Shown: in pieces, positions 11,785 through 24,860 of the stretch | How positions within the stretch are numbered: position 1 is the stretch's first letter | Layout: each line of letters begins with the position of its first letter | Source: Ashinkailepas kermadecensis | Taxonomy: Eukaryota > Arthropoda > Thecostraca > Neolepadidae | Length of the DNA stretch: 64,000 bases | Reading direction: 5' to 3' | Assembly: GCA_034440615.1 (NCBI GenBank) | Contig: JAOTOM010003135.1 | Coordinates: 36,001-100,000 of the forward strand | Made by a program: the position numbers and the translations under genes | Notes under the pieces: model-generated | Databases searched by the model: none | Seen by the model: only the letters and a program-made list of their open reading frames with translations | What the model was told of the DNA's origin: nothing

Positions 11785-12870
11785 AAGTATAAAAAAAATC
11801 ACACCGAACCCCCGAGAATTTGCACCAAAGGCCGCCAAAATCGCGCTGGAGCTCAGCTAAGCACAACGCGTCCCTCGAACTCGCGACAAGCCCTCCAAAT
11901 ATCGCGCCCGGGACCCAAAATTCCCGTCCATAGTCCAAAAAATTCAGGTCGGGCATCACGAATTCTACTCTGTAAACATCTAAAAGGCGTAGCGTGACCT
12001 CAAAATCGCATCGGTACTTGACAAATATCAAACCGGAGCCCTCCATAATAAGGAGAGATAACGAAAAAAAAGTCCGAGCCGTGAAAATCGCTACGGAGCC
12101 CCAAACATACCACCAGATTCACCCGCCTTCTTGCATGCAAAGTAAACATTACACAAGCCTTCAAAAATCGCTTACTGCCCCGAAGAAAACCTACCGGAGC
12201 TCAACACATCGCGGCGGGACTGAAAAATATGGCGCCGGGTGCCCGCAAAATCGGGCTGGTGCTCGGATTAAAAAAAATCAGGAGTTACAAAAAATTGCAT
12301 CGAGCCCAGAAAACTGGCTTCGTTTCCCCCCATTTCGGAAACACGCGCCTGGGCCCGACAAGTTGCGCCGGTACCACGAGAAATTATACCGGAGCCTTTT
12401 ATATCGCGCTGGGATCCCACAAATGTGCGATCAAGAGGCCCAAATAATGCGGCGGGACCCTAAGAGCACAACGGGGGCCGAAGATGCACTGGGTCCTCCA
12501 AGCGTACCGTGTTTCGCAAAAGCGGCAAGCCTTAAAACATGCGTTGCAGCTCTTAATAAACACACCAGGAGCTACTAAAAAACGAAGGAGGTCCTCAAGG
12601 CACACCGGAGCCATGAGACCACATGGGGCCTAAAAAAAGGCTGGGGCCCTAAAAGTAAAGAGGAAAAAGACCGGGCACGAAATAAAGACATCGGGTCTTC
12701 GAAAACGAACCGATACCTCAAAATATCGTCGCTGCACAAAACAAAGCAAAGTATAAAATAGGAGCCATGGTCTCAAAGATTTGCCGGACCCCTAAGAAAA
12801 ATGGCTGAGCCCTAAGACACATCCGTAGACGAAGAAAAACAAAATGTAAAAAGCCGAACTAGCGGCTCGT
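11785..12870. repeat. Degenerate ~30-bp minisatellite
   Basis: Recurring words of the form AAAATCGCGCYGGGRCCC and CCGGAGCCC with A-rich spacers fill the segment. The period is irregular. The same vocabulary in reverse complement (GGGCCCCGGCGCGATTTT) fills 36810-37180 and 37640-39620. The 194-codon open frame at 11994 has no domain and follows the repeat. Confidence 0.7.
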
Positions 12871-13079
12871 CCATAGCCAATCTGGGAGCTAGTTACCAAG
12901 AGATGAAGTTCGTCAACCCCTTTAAAAAAATAATAAAAATTAATATTTGAACACCCTATGAAGCATTCCACCGTAATATTGAACAGATAGCAATTATGCA
13001 AAACGTGGGAGACCTACCAAAAAAACGAAAACACCCAAATGTGGGAAAGAAGGCGAAAATATAAAAAGGCAGTACACCC

Positions 13080-13236
13080 CCCCCAAAAACTTCGTTTTTT
13101 TGACCGGGGTTTTTTAATTTTAATAAAAAAAATTTAAAAAAAAAAATTTTATTTTTTTTTTTTTTTTTAAAAAGGAAAATTTTTAAAAAAAAAAAAATTT
13201 TTTTAAAAAAAATTTTTAAAAAAATTTTTTTTTTAT
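13080..13236. repeat. Homopolymeric A/T block
   Basis: Alternating runs of A and T, 4-19 bases long, with almost no G or C. This kind of sequence is error-prone in assembly. Confidence 0.85.
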
Positions 13237-13312
13237 GAAATAGTATGATATATTTCAACTATCATAGATTGGAATTAATATATCTATCGTAATCTATCTA
13301 TATGTCTATCAG

Positions 13313-13345
13313 AATCATAATCATAATCATAATCATAATCTATCA
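13313..13345. repeat. (AATCAT)n short tandem repeat
   Basis: About five AATCAT units, followed by diverged TATC/AATC words. Confidence 0.85.
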
Positions 13346-15489
13346 TAATCTATCTACCATATGCAATTGGAATTAATGCAAATTCCAATTGTAATATGGG
13401 AAGCAATTCCATAGAAATGTCAAATATGGTCAAATAAGTTTAGATCACATGCGATCACGTCATCACAGGCCATTGCGTGGTCATCCAATGTCATGTAGCA
13501 CCAGGTAGGCAGCGTTGACATCGAAATTAAATATGACTTCATGAGAAACAGCACCATTATGTATAAGATGACAATGTCTAAAATGTGCATGTTGACCTAA
13601 CATACCTTTAGAGATATGCGAAATTTGAATGCTTATGGAATGCATTTTTATCACTTCCTGCTTGCAAAGTTATCCCAAGTGCAATTTTCCACACTCATTA
13701 TGGTACATGAAAACGCTGAGGTTTTTCTGACCTAAGGTCAGTAACCTTAACCTTGTTTAAAATTTCGAGACATCAGGGTTGGTTTCCGTGATGAACGAAC
13801 AATATGGTTTGTACTTGGTGTTGATGTGCTGCAACTACTCCAAATGGCAGCACTTCGCAGATTTTGGAACATTACTTTCTTTGACTCGTTCCAGATCAAT
13901 GATCTTTGGCGACCTCGACCTGAAATGCGTACAAGATATGCAAAAAGATTCATAAGAAGGTTATGAAAGCTTCGTGTATCCCTGTGCCCGCTCATTCCGT
14001 CACTTTCTCGAAAAAAAACCTCATTGGGCAGTGTTCCTGAAGAGCTTTCCACCCCACGGCCCGGCGACACTTAAACGCGCCCCCTCACCATATTTTTGGT
14101 AGTTCTCGGCTGGCCACCTTCCCCCCCCCCCCTCGAGATGGCAGTATTGGTGAGTGGGCCGCAGGCTTGACATCGCTCCCACCGACTGGGTGGATCGTCC
14201 TGTGCTCTCCCCGGCCTCCGCCGTGGCGTCGGAATGTGAAAGGTCGCGGCGTGACCTTGAACTTGAGTCGCTCGGCACGGCGTCGGCAGACCGGAAGAGC
14301 AGCCGCTGCCGAGGTACGGCTTCCGGAGCGTCTCGGAAACGTTTCGGAAGGAGCGTTCTCGGAATTATGACCGACACACGTGAACGGAGGCCGGCCCGAC
14401 ACAGGTGCTCGTCTCCACCTATGTGTTGGTCAACTGGTGGGTGTGCTGTACGTCGCAGCAACGCCACCATTTAGCTCCCATAGCAAACTCGGTTTACTTT
14501 GCATGGTCAGGGCCTCCTCTAGCATGTTAGCTGGGGCGCCCTTCAAATCATGACCCCCAGTAAGCTACTAATCCCATTGGTTGAACACCGATTGGGGGAG
14601 GGGTACCGGAATCTAGATGGATTGGATTAGCGGCTATTTTGACAATTTGTCGGATCAAATTCCAACCGATTTTCGACCAAAGAGGATTATCCCACATTTA
14701 TCCCAAACTGAAATCCCATCCAAGAACATTCAGAAGAAACAAATTACATATTAGACTGTTTCGGGTAATCATATTACCGAATCCGATAGTACCTTCCATC
14801 TGAATTTCATGCTTCCTGTCAATTATGTCAAACTCAATAATGATATACGTAAATGCATGGCAATCAGGAGCAGACGGCGGATACAGGGGGGGGTGCAGGA
14901 AGAATGTGACCACAATGGAAAAATACGCCACTCTGTCCGGAAAAGGTGCTCCTGTAGGGTGGGTAAAGTGCATTCGCTATGCTTCATCATCACCCCCCCC
15001 CCCCCGCAGTTCCCTCACCATTCAACTTTTTCTTCAGCCGAAGTCGGTCCTTCAGGTACTCGCAGAAGCATCTCAGAACTTTCATCGAAGGAAATGACGC
15101 CCCTCTAGATGAGTGCCTTCATGGAAGTTCTTGGTCCACCCCTGATATTAATGTACTTACTGCTAAATTAGGCACACATCTCATTCGGTCAGCAATTGCA
15201 TGTGTAAATATTCGCACAGAGGTTATTGCTAATGCAAATTACGTTCCATAAATTTGCTTATTTTGTGTGTTAGCAAATGTAAATATATTGAAAATGTTTG
15301 TGGGTACACAGTATTCAGAAACACGCACATGCTTCTTATTGGTGTGCGATTTGGCTTTTCATCTATTTAACTATGTCTACCTACATTCAGAGTCATTGAA
15401 AGTAGTTGAACGGTTGGCACAAAGTAAAATTTTCCAGGAAGCTATGAGCGAAGGGTATGTTTGCCACGGTTACATGCCAAAGGTCCATC
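13346..15489. other. Non-coding stretch with C runs
   Basis: No gene recognised. Poly-C tracts lie near 14115-14132 and 14993-15006. The GC-rich part 14150-14480 is open in several frames on both strands without any domain, so I treat the frames as a compositional effect. Confidence 0.45.
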
Positions 15490-15890
15490 ATTTGTTGGTT
15501 GTTGGTTGTATGTTGTCGGTAGCTAGTTGTTGGCTGTTAGTTGTTAGTTGTTGGTTGCTAGTTGTTGGTGGTTCATTGCTGGTTGAAGGCTGCTGGTTGT
15601 TGGTTGCTGGTTGTTGGTTGCTGGTTTCTGGTTGTTTGCTGCTGGTTGCTGGATGTTGGTTGCTGGCTGCTGGTTTCTGGTTGTTGGTTGCTGGTTGCTG
15701 GTTATTGGTTGCTGGTTGTTTGTTGCTGGTTGTTTGTTGCTGGTTGTTGGTTACTGGTTGTTGGTTGCTGGTTGTTGGTTGTTGGTTGTTGGTTGCTGGT
15801 TGCTGGTTGCTGGTTGTTGGTTGGTGGTTGTTGGTTGTTGGTTGCTGGTTGTTGGTTGCTGGTTGCTGGTTGATGGCTGTTGCTTGCTGT
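15490..15890. repeat. (TTGGTTGCTGG)n-type minisatellite
   Basis: Irregular tandem array built from TTGGTTG, CTGG and TTG words over about 400 bp. It reads as WLLVVGCWLLVAGC on one strand and as Gln/Asn/Thr/Pro on the other. All frames are low complexity. Confidence 0.95.
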
Positions 15891-17605
15891 TGGCGATTCA
15901 ATGCGTTTTCGTCCCAGACGTCGCCCAGACGGCAAAGAATCCGCGATATTAAACGGTCCGTCCGAAAGGTTCAGATTGCCGCTCGAGATTGTCCGGACGA
16001 CCAAAAATCTATGGGACGTCCACACCCACAGACATTCCATCCCGTACGCGCAGAATTTCTTCCGGGTGGTTGATCGGTGGTTACGATCGTTGCGTTTCTT
16101 ATTTCTTTATGAGACGCATGCTTCACGAAGGCGTGGCATGGCATTCGATCAGAGTGGAGGCTGCAGAAGGTTTGTAGCGAAAAGTAAATGTTAAATAAGT
16201 CCAGTGACATAATCTGTCATGTTTATACGTGTACCGTATGCACGTAGCCGTGTACCGTTGCCGTGAGTATCAAGGACCAACACCTCAACTGACGCACGGC
16301 GGAATATGGCTCACGTTCCGAACGCCGGGACCAAGATCCTATCGGAAGTCCGGTAAACATATTTTCGCCCGAACGGACTCGAGTTTTGTATTTGCGAGTT
16401 CAACAAACCGATTCCATAAAATGGATTAATATTTGGTTTGAGTCAGATTACAGTCAGATACATTTCACAACCATGAGCAAAAATGGAAACAGTAAAACAA
16501 CAGTATACAGGGAAAAACCGAACACATACAGTCAATTTAAAAGACGTCGTTGTTAAGCGTCGCGGCGAACTCGCCCTGTGTCCGAGAAGCGGAAGCGGCC
16601 CAAGCATAGTTTAGGCCTCTGCGCCGATATCGCTGTAAAAACATTACTGAACACATTCGCAGCTTTTTATTAATGTCAGGTCAAATATGATCGAGGGCAT
16701 GTCAGCTGAATGACCTGAGCATCATTCACACGATGGGAATGTAGAACCAGTTATATGTACAGCAATGCACCCTTATTCTTCTCCGATGTCAATGTACAGT
16801 GTAGTGATACTAATTTAATTTCATCAGCTAAGGAGCATGTGTTACCAAATGCACACTTTGTCGACATTTCTTGTTGTTCTAAAGCTCTTGCAAACTTAAA
16901 GGAATTAGGAACTTTTAGGATGTGGCCCCTACTTTTCAGAATCTTAACGATACATTTTATAGGTGTTGCATAAAAGTCACCCCAAAATCTATCTGGCTAA
17001 TCCAATATTTGTACTAATCTCATCCTCTTTGTCAAGATGCATGGATATTTTGCGGACCAGGCAGCTACAATTGCATCTTGCTATGCAGTGTCTTGCCTCT
17101 CTTCTATTAATTTATCACATGGAAGAGTAAAGACGCTGCCAATTCGTCCGCTGGATGATGTGGTTCAATCATCCTAATACAAACGGGTGCTGTGTTGATG
17201 GGCATTTATTTTTATTTGTTCACGATGATAAAATGGCTACAAGCAATCTTTCTTTTTGAGATGTTGCCTGTAAGCAACATTTCGTTGGAACTTGGAACTT
17301 GTCTGCCTAATTTTTGTCCAAGAAACTAGCAGTTTGTTCAGCAGATTTCCGATCGGAATGTTGCCAAAAATCGGAAAAATCAGAATGTGAATTCCTAAAA
17401 ACATATGTTGCCCGAATGGCGATCCCGCAGTCGCCAATGGACACTGGCCGAGTCAGTATTCCTCAGTAGAGGCTCTGCGATGAATAAGCATACCTGAGCC
17501 TGCACGGACAGCAATACTCAGCAAAATTAGCGAGCGTGTTCTCTGTAGCGACCTGGTATGGAGACAAAGCGGAGTGTTGCCATCGTCTCGCGCCGGCGGA
17601 GGGCG
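15891..17605. other. Non-coding stretch, AT-rich to the right
   Basis: No gene, RNA gene or element was recognised. A few AGGTCA-like words occur near 16680-16725. Confidence 0.45.
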
Positions 17606-18885
17606 TGCGTTTGCCGTGACCAACCGGCACGACTGTCGTCACGGACCGAGGTCATTACCGCAGGTCAACAGGTCAACGGCCAACCGGCACGACTATTGCC
17701 ACGTACGGAGGTCACTGCTGCAGGTCAACAGCCAATCGATACGACTGTCGTCACGTACCGTGATCATTGCTGCGGGTCAACAATCAGGTCAAGAGTCAAC
17801 CAGTCAACAGACTGTCGTCACATACCGAGGTCATTACCGCAGGTCAACAGTCAGATCAACAGTCAACCAGTCAACAGACTGTCGTCACGTACCGAGGTCA
17901 TTACCGCAGGTCAACAGGTCAACGGCCAACCGGCACGACTATTGCCACGTACGGAAGCCACTACTGCAGGTCAACAGCCAATCGGTACGACCGTCGTCAC
18001 GTACCGAGGACATTGCTGCGGGTCAACAGTCAGGTCAACAGTCAACCAGTCAACAGACTGTCGTCACGTACCGAGGTCATTACCGCAGGTCAACAGTCAG
18101 GTCAACAGTCAACCGGCACGACTGTCGTCACGGACCGAGGTCATTACCGCAGGTCAACAGGTCAACGGCCAACCGGCACGACTGTCATCACGGACCGAGG
18201 CCATTACCGCAGGTCAACAGGTCAACGGCCAACCGGCACGACTATTGCCACGTACGGAGGCCACTACTGCAGGTCAACAGCCAATCGGTACGACCGTCGT
18301 CACGTACCGAGGACATTACCGCAGGTCAACAGTCAGGTCAAGAGTCAACCAGTCAACAGACTGTCGTCACATACCGCGGTCATTGCCGCAGGTCAACAGT
18401 CAGGTCAACAGTCAACCAGTCAACAGACTGTCGTCACGGACCGAAGTCATTACCGCAGGTCAACAGTCAGGTCAACAGTCAACCAGTCAACAGACTGTCG
18501 TCACGTACCGAGGTCATTACCGCAGGTCAACAGTCAGGTCAACAGTCAACCAGTCAACAAACTGTCCTCACGTACCGAGGTCATTACCGCAGGTCAACAG
18601 TCAGGTCAACAGCCAACCAGCACGACTGTTGTCACGTACCGAGGTCATTATCGCAGGTCAGCAGTCAGGTCAACAGCCAACCGGCACGACTGTTGTCACG
18701 TACCGAGGTCATTACCGCAGGTCAGCAGTCAGGTCAACAGCCAACCGGCATGACTGTTGTCACGTACCGAGGTTATTATGGCAGGTCAATAGTCAGGTCA
18801 GCAGCCAACCGGCACGACTGTTGTCACGTACCGAGGTCATTGCCACAGGTCAACAGGTCAACATCCAGGTTAATAGTCAGGCCAC
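17606..18885. repeat. 60-67-bp minisatellite with AGGTCA half-sites
   Basis: Two unit types alternate. The 67-bp type is GACTGTCGTCACGTACCGAG, then GTCATTACCGCAGGTCAACA and GTCAGGTCAACAGTCAACCA. The 60-bp type ends GGTCAACGGCCAACCGGCAC. About 20 units are present. All three plus-strand frames stay open for more than 900 bp, which is expected because the unit lacks stop words and unit lengths vary. AGGTCA occurs in each unit as direct repeats with spacings of 2, 6 or 7. I do not treat the 487-codon frame as a gene. Confidence 0.95.
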
Positions 18886-19024
18886 CGTGCCGCTTATCGG
18901 GCAACCTTCAAAGGGCACCCGTGGGTGTTAGTCAAGGGGTGCATAGTGGAAGGCGGGGCCTAATCGGTGGTGGTGTTGTTCGTTTGCCTTGGCAACAGCT
19001 CCTAGATGGATGGGCCAGGCACAT

Positions 19025-19440
19025 GTACCCTCCGTAGCCGGAGAACCACACGTCCGGGCTTGTTTAGCCGGGGGTGTCGGTGCGTCTGCTGCCCGCGTAT
19101 CCGGAGAATCAGCACACCCGAGGCTTGTGTAGCCGGTGCGTGTAGCCGGGGAATCAACACGCCCGAGGCTTGTGTAGCCGGAGAATCAGCACTTCCGGGC
19201 TTGTGTAGCCGGGGGTGTCGGTGCGTCTGCTGCCCGAATAGCCTGGAAATTCAGCACGCCCGAGGCTTGTGTAGCCGATGTGTATAGCCGGGGAATCAGC
19301 ATGTCCGAGACTTGTGTAGCCGGTACGTGTAGCCGGAGAATCAGCACGCCCGAGGCTTGTTTAGCCGGTGCGTGTAGCCGGGGAACCAGCACGTCCGAGA
19401 CTTGTGTAGCCAATGCCATGTAGCCGGAGAATCAGCACGG
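19025..19440. repeat. Minisatellite with GTGTAGCCGG and AATCAGCACGCCCGAGGCTT words
   Basis: About nine composite units built from GTGTAGCCGGGGAATCAGCA and CGCCCGAGGCTT, with variable unit length. Confidence 0.9.
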
Positions 19441-19764
19441 CGGGTGTTTGCTTAGCGAAGCGGTCCGACCGCCAATAGCCATTGTCCTCGCCGATTGATT
19501 GACCGCTACCCTTGTGGCTGGGGCGTGGAGAAGATCGTCGTGCCAATAAACCATATACGTGTGGCTGGTTGGCTATCTCACCCACGCCCTATGGTGTAGA
19601 CAATGCACACACACGACAGCCAAATATCCGCGTTTACTGATGAGTGACTCAGGCACATACACTAGGCACTCCGATAGTTGCCATCCACAAATATTTCGAA
19701 AGAAGTCGCCATTTAACTACATGACAGCATTTAATTTGAGTGCAGTCACAGCGTTCGCACCAGA

Positions 19765-19822
19765 TCGTAGCCAGATTATATAGCCAGACTATATAGCCAG
19801 ACTATATAGCCAGACTATATAC
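19765..19822. repeat. 13-bp tandem repeat AGACTATATAGCC
   Basis: Four consecutive units, the outer two with single changes. Confidence 0.9.
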
Positions 19823-20159
19823 CCAACGTGCTCAGACATTCCACACAAGCTGCTGAATAAGCCCCTCCCCCACATACAGTTATTCACTGCCAGTTCAGCA
19901 CAGCGTAGGAAATACAACATGTGTCTGAGTAATTGCGGGGGCAGTATAGATCGACTAGTCATTTCCTGTTACATGTAGCAACAGGAAGTGTAACAACAGA
20001 AGGGCGCAGAGTAATACCAATCATCAAACCCAATTCGCCGCCTAAATAACGCTGCGATGTTTGACCCCGTGTGTCAGCCGTGTCCGTCCTTGTCGCTTAG
20101 CTTTGAATAACGTCGTGTTTTATTCTAGTCTGCACAAACTGGCAGAGTTCTCTGCTGAA

Positions 20160-20395
20160 CACCAGACTGGCCGAGTACACCGCTGGACACCAGACTGGCC
20201 GAGTACCCCGCTGGACACAAGACTGGCCGAGTACCCCGCTGGATACCGGACTGGCCGAGTACCCCGCTGGACACAAGACTGGCCGAGTACCCAGCTGGAC
20301 ACCAGACTGGCCGAGTACCCCGCTGGACACAAGACTGGCCGAGTACCTCGCTGGACACAAGACTGGCCGAGCACCCCGCTGGACACTCGTTGCCA
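20160..20395. repeat. 28-bp minisatellite, about 8-9 units
   Basis: The unit is ACTGGCCGAGTACCCCGCTG followed by GACACAAG, with variants ACACCAG and ATACCGG. Unit length 28 is not a multiple of three, so the frames encode three staggered peptide repeats. Low coding likelihood. Confidence 0.95.
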
Positions 20396-23099
20396 TCACC
20401 AAATGGTGCCTGGAAGCTGTTGACACTGTTGACATCACCAAAAGGGTGGCCGGAAGTTGTTGGCACTTGTTGACAAAGGCAACTAGCTGGATTTGCATCT
20501 CCCGGCCACCGACATATCCCGGTTGGTCAGAGCGCCGGCCTGCACTGGTCTACCGTGTCCTGACAAATCAACATTCGAGTTAATTCACGCGCTCGCATCG
20601 CCCCCGGCTGGGAGCTGGTCAGCTGGCGACTGGCCGACGGGCCAGATAAAGTCGGGGGTGAGGAAACGGGGGAAGGGGAGGCGGGCGTGATGGTGCATTG
20701 GCGGAACGTCAAGCTCTCTATCAAAACCAGGGGCGGTCGGCCCATGTAAGGCGCTAAGGCAGTGCTTCACCTAAGCAGAGCTGGGAAGTATTTTGTATGA
20801 TATTTTCGTACAAATGATGTTTTCACCCACTGGAAAATATCAAAGTTGAAGAATTGCAAGCATATATGCATTGGTGATTAGTAATTATAGTGAAAATTGA
20901 AGTTCACAACTAAATCTTGGCTTCAAAACAGCTCTATCACCGGTCGGCGAAGGCATGCCTCTGGCAGATATCGCCACATATTGCGCTTTCGTTTCATAAC
21001 AAGCGCAGGGCATGCGTTTTTTTATTTGAGTCCATTCTACTCTTAATGGAGATCGCTTTGTGAGGGACACTTCTGAAGTACATTGGGCCATGTTTTGCAC
21101 AAAAATGTTCCCATTGATTCGTGAAAATAAGGGAATGTGCGAAATTGTGCGGCAAGAACAAGTTACCTACCCACCCACTTAGGCAGGTATGAGAAGTGGC
21201 AAATACTAGAACCGAAAGCCCAACGAGGAAGTCTGTAAGTGACCAGTGGGCTCTTACTAGGCTTTGATGTGATGCTTAGTCAGCTTTGTAAATTCCATGC
21301 ATTCACTAGTGTTTCCAGGACGGACATATCAGTCTAGCCAACAAAAGGAAACTGCCTGATTTGCAGCAAATTTGTTCTTCAATCTTAAATTATTCAAAAC
21401 CAAGTTGCATTTTATGAAGCAGTGTTGCTCTGAGCTCATGCTTAGGTACCTAGTTAGTCACCTACTAAGCTTCCCAAATCGAAGAAATTGGAAATTTTGT
21501 GAGAATTATTTTTTAAATGGCCATACCAAACGGCTCATAACCAACCTTTCGAGTCTACACAATGCATGCAATTTGGGTAAATATATAGAAGTCCCTAGGG
21601 CACCTTTGGTTAATAAATGTGTTTTTCCCGTGTGTTGATGCAAATTGAAAGAATTTTAAATTCATATATTTGGGAAATGAAACCTTTTTTGACATAAACA
21701 CTTCAAGTTGTACTTATATCTCAATAAGCAGTCATTTCATGAAGAAAAGAAGGAATTATTGTGTTTTAAGGTGGTAACAAGACAAGTTTTTACACATATT
21801 TGCCTCCATAAAGCAAACAAATGGGTTACGCTTGGTTAGGTTAGGTTAGTTTAGGTTTTTTAAGTTGGAAAATTTTTGTTCCAATTTTTTTTTTGTGGTT
21901 TGGAAATTGCATTTTCTTCAAAAGCAGCTGATGTTAGGCTTGATTAGAATGAGCTATGTTTTTCTTCATTTTAAAAGTTTCCAGAGAATAACTTGCTTTG
22001 GATTTCTCGAATTTGTGTTGGATTTTTTTTCTTCTCCAAAGTTAGGCTGGGCCAGGTTAGGTTACGTTATGTTGCATTTTTATTTCATTTTTAAACATTT
22101 CTTTTTATGTTATGCTACCTAACTCAAAGCCCCCTTTTTGGTGTGATTTTGTTCACAACCCGAAAAGCAAGCATTTGCACAGAACATGAGTGGTCCCATC
22201 ATCTTAGTCACATTTATAAACATTGCATTGGAATGATATATTCCAAGAATTCATAAAACATCCTAAAGCACACATTTACCAAAAGAACATACAAATAAAT
22301 CAAATAACATTTCAAACAACCACATATATTTTGTGACAGTGCAGATGTAGGCCATATCCCTCACTTCAACGAAATATGGTAAGCATACCGAAAAGTGTTT
22401 TATGTGGGGCAGCATATATTGAATAATTATGTAATATTGCAAAAAAGCAACCTAACCTAACCTGACCTAACATAGCATAATCTGCTGATGTTAGATCACC
22501 AAAACCTACTGATATTGGATCATCTAATCCTACTGATGTTGGATCACCTAATAGCATTACATCACTGGAGTATCATCATTGTATCAATGTATCATCTGCA
22601 GTATCAATGCTAGGTGACATGAATTCAAAGGAAGAAAATCTTGCTTATATGTTATTTCCCAAAGAAATGGCACCTAAAGAAGTTGCTGGGCAAGCTTCAA
22701 CAAGTCCAGTCCATGCATTCTTGTTTCTGATTTGCTCTCAGGGGTTTCTATATTATATTTTTAAAAAAAGTTTTGTTTGGCAAGAAAAACTTGTTTTCGG
22801 AACAAACATCGGATTTTCTTTAAATACCTCTTGTTGGTGTGTCATGCTTGTGCGGAATGGGCAAAAGTAGTCATGCTTATATTAGGAAAAATTGTTGACA
22901 GATCATAGAATATATTTTGTGTGTATGAAGAAGCAGCCACGTAAAGACCCATTTGATGTAAAATTCCTCGCTTAATGTTTGCTTCAGTTAATCAAAGTAC
23001 ATGCACAACTTAACATGACTGTATGAATTGTGTTTTTTTAAACAATTGTGATCAGAAACTTTTTATCTTAGCCAACATTATTCCTCGATCTGTGGAATC
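20396..23099. other. AT-rich non-coding stretch
   Basis: No credible gene. GGTTAGGTTAGG words cluster near 21834-21856 and 22052-22066, and in the opposite orientation near 22449-22470; such words are common in arthropod genomes. A weak diverged direct repeat (CTACTGATRTTGGATCA) lies near 22485-22550. Confidence 0.5.
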
Positions 23100-23121
23100 C
23101 ACGTTATATATATATATGCAT

Positions 23122-23205
<84 letters not shown>
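23100..23205. repeat. (TA)n microsatellite
   Basis: About 100 bases of alternating T and A, with one short interruption near 23118-23130. Confidence 0.95.
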
Positions 23206-23358
23206 CTATAACATCCTCACCAATGTCGACCATCATCAAGACTAAGAAATCTTACTGACAAATACTTGAAACATAATTTTATTATCGATCATATAAGGAA
23301 AAATTACACGTCATCAAGAAAGGACCAGGGAGACCAGCACTGTTTTGGGAAACCCAGG

Positions 23359-23643
23359 CAGGGGCGGATACAGAGGAATCTGGAGGCATGTACCCCTCAT
23401 GGAATGTGGTGCCCCTCCGGCCGGGAAAATGCTCCGCTCCGGGAAGGCTCAAGTGCATCCTTACCTCAACATTTTCAGCCTGAGGCACCCCCTGAGAGAA
23501 ACCGCTGTGAATTTTTTTCGGAACGAAAGAAATAAAGTGGGGAAAATATGAGGACATTTTGTTCTGTGGACAGGGGGGGGGTTGAGGGTACGGTCGCGAT
23601 TTTTTTCTGCCTCACCTCATCTGGGTGCCTCATACCGCCCCTG
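23359..23643. mobile_element. Candidate MITE with hAT-like ends
   Basis: The segment starts CAGGGGCGGATACAG and ends TACCGCCCCTG, short terminal inverted repeats of the kind seen in hAT-derived MITEs. The interior (ACATTTTCAGCC next to GGCACCCCC) is related to segments at 46870-47130 and, in reverse, 45330-45560. I could not find an 8-bp target duplication, so the boundaries are tentative. Confidence 0.45.
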
Positions 23644-24071
23644 ATCAAAACTCTGCCGTTGAGCTGGAGTTCCCAGAGCGGGTGGCGGGACTAGGGCCCA
23701 CGCAACAAGCTTTGCTTAGCATAGGACTAAAGCTTTGCTTAGCATAGGACTAAATCTTTCCTTAGCAATGCTAGCAGAGCTCTTCTAAGCACTCACACGG
23801 CACCTGTCTGTCCAAATGCGAAACTCTGCCTAGCATTCGGACTATTTTTTGTAACTTTAAATAAAAAGAGTAGCATAAGTGTCGAGCGTGTCAGCGGGTG
23901 CAGACGCCATAGCGTGGCGTGTGTCGAACGTGGAGATGGCAGAAGGCTGCAGACGCCGGCTCTCCCCGACCGAGGCCACTGCGCTCCTCCTTTCGCCGAC
24001 CTCGCCACCCTTCCTCATCCGCAGCTGGCTGCCGTCTTACCGTCTCAGTTCCGGCACTGGCATCAGCTCCT

Positions 24072-24860
24072 GCGGACGTGACCCCGCCGCTGACTTTACA
24101 CCGACACGGCCACATCACGCGGCCACTCTGTGTCGTGACCCAGCTCCCGCTGACGTGACCCCGCCGCTGACCTTACGCCGACCCTGCCACCTCACGCGGC
24201 CACTCTGTGTCGTGACCCAGCTCCCGCTGACGTGACCCCGCCGCTGACCTTACGCCGACCCTGCCACCTCACGCGGCCACTCTGTGTCGTGACCCAGCTC
24301 CCGCTGACGTGACCCTGCCGCTGACCTTACGCCGACCCTGCCACCTCACGCGGCCACTCTGTGTCGTGACCCAGCTCCCGCTGACGTGCCCCGCCGCTGA
24401 CCTTACGCCGACCCTGCCACCTCACGCGGCCACTCTGTGTCGTGACCCAGCTCCCGCTGACGTGACCCTGCCGCTGACCTTACGCCGACCCTGCCACCTC
24501 ACGCGGCCACTCTGTGTCGTGACCCAGCTCCCGCTGACGTGACCCCGCCGCTGACCTTACGCCGACCCTGCCACCTCACGCGGCCACTCTGTGTCGTGAC
24601 CCAGCTCCCGCTGACGTGACCCTGCCGCTGACCTTACGCCGACCCTGCCACCTCACGCGACTACTCTGTGTCGTGACCCAGCTCCCGCTGACGTGACCCC
24701 GCCGCTGACCTTACGACGACACTGCCACGTCACGCGACTACTTTGTGTCGTGACCCGGCTCCCGCTGACGTGACCCCGCCGCTGACCTTACGACGACACT
24801 GCCACGTCACGCGACTACTTTGGTCGTGACCCGGCTCCCGCGGGCGTGACCCCGCCACTG
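24072..24860. repeat. 77-bp satellite, about 10 units
   Basis: The unit runs GCTGACGTGACCCCGCCGCT, then GACCTTACGCCGACCCTGCC and ACCTCACGCGGCCACTCTGT. Successive GCTGACGTGA words are 77 bp apart (for example 24149 and 24226). Units on the right edge are the most diverged. Each unit holds a TGACGTGA word. Confidence 0.95.

Noticed and set aside
15267..16073. 268-codon frame with many Leu, Val, Cys and Trp
   Set aside because: The Leu/Val/Trp region is the TTGGTTGCTGG minisatellite; it only mimics a membrane protein.
17558..19037. Three overlapping long plus-strand frames (457, 487 and 328 codons)
   Set aside because: All three are the same minisatellite read in three frames; none has a non-repetitive domain.
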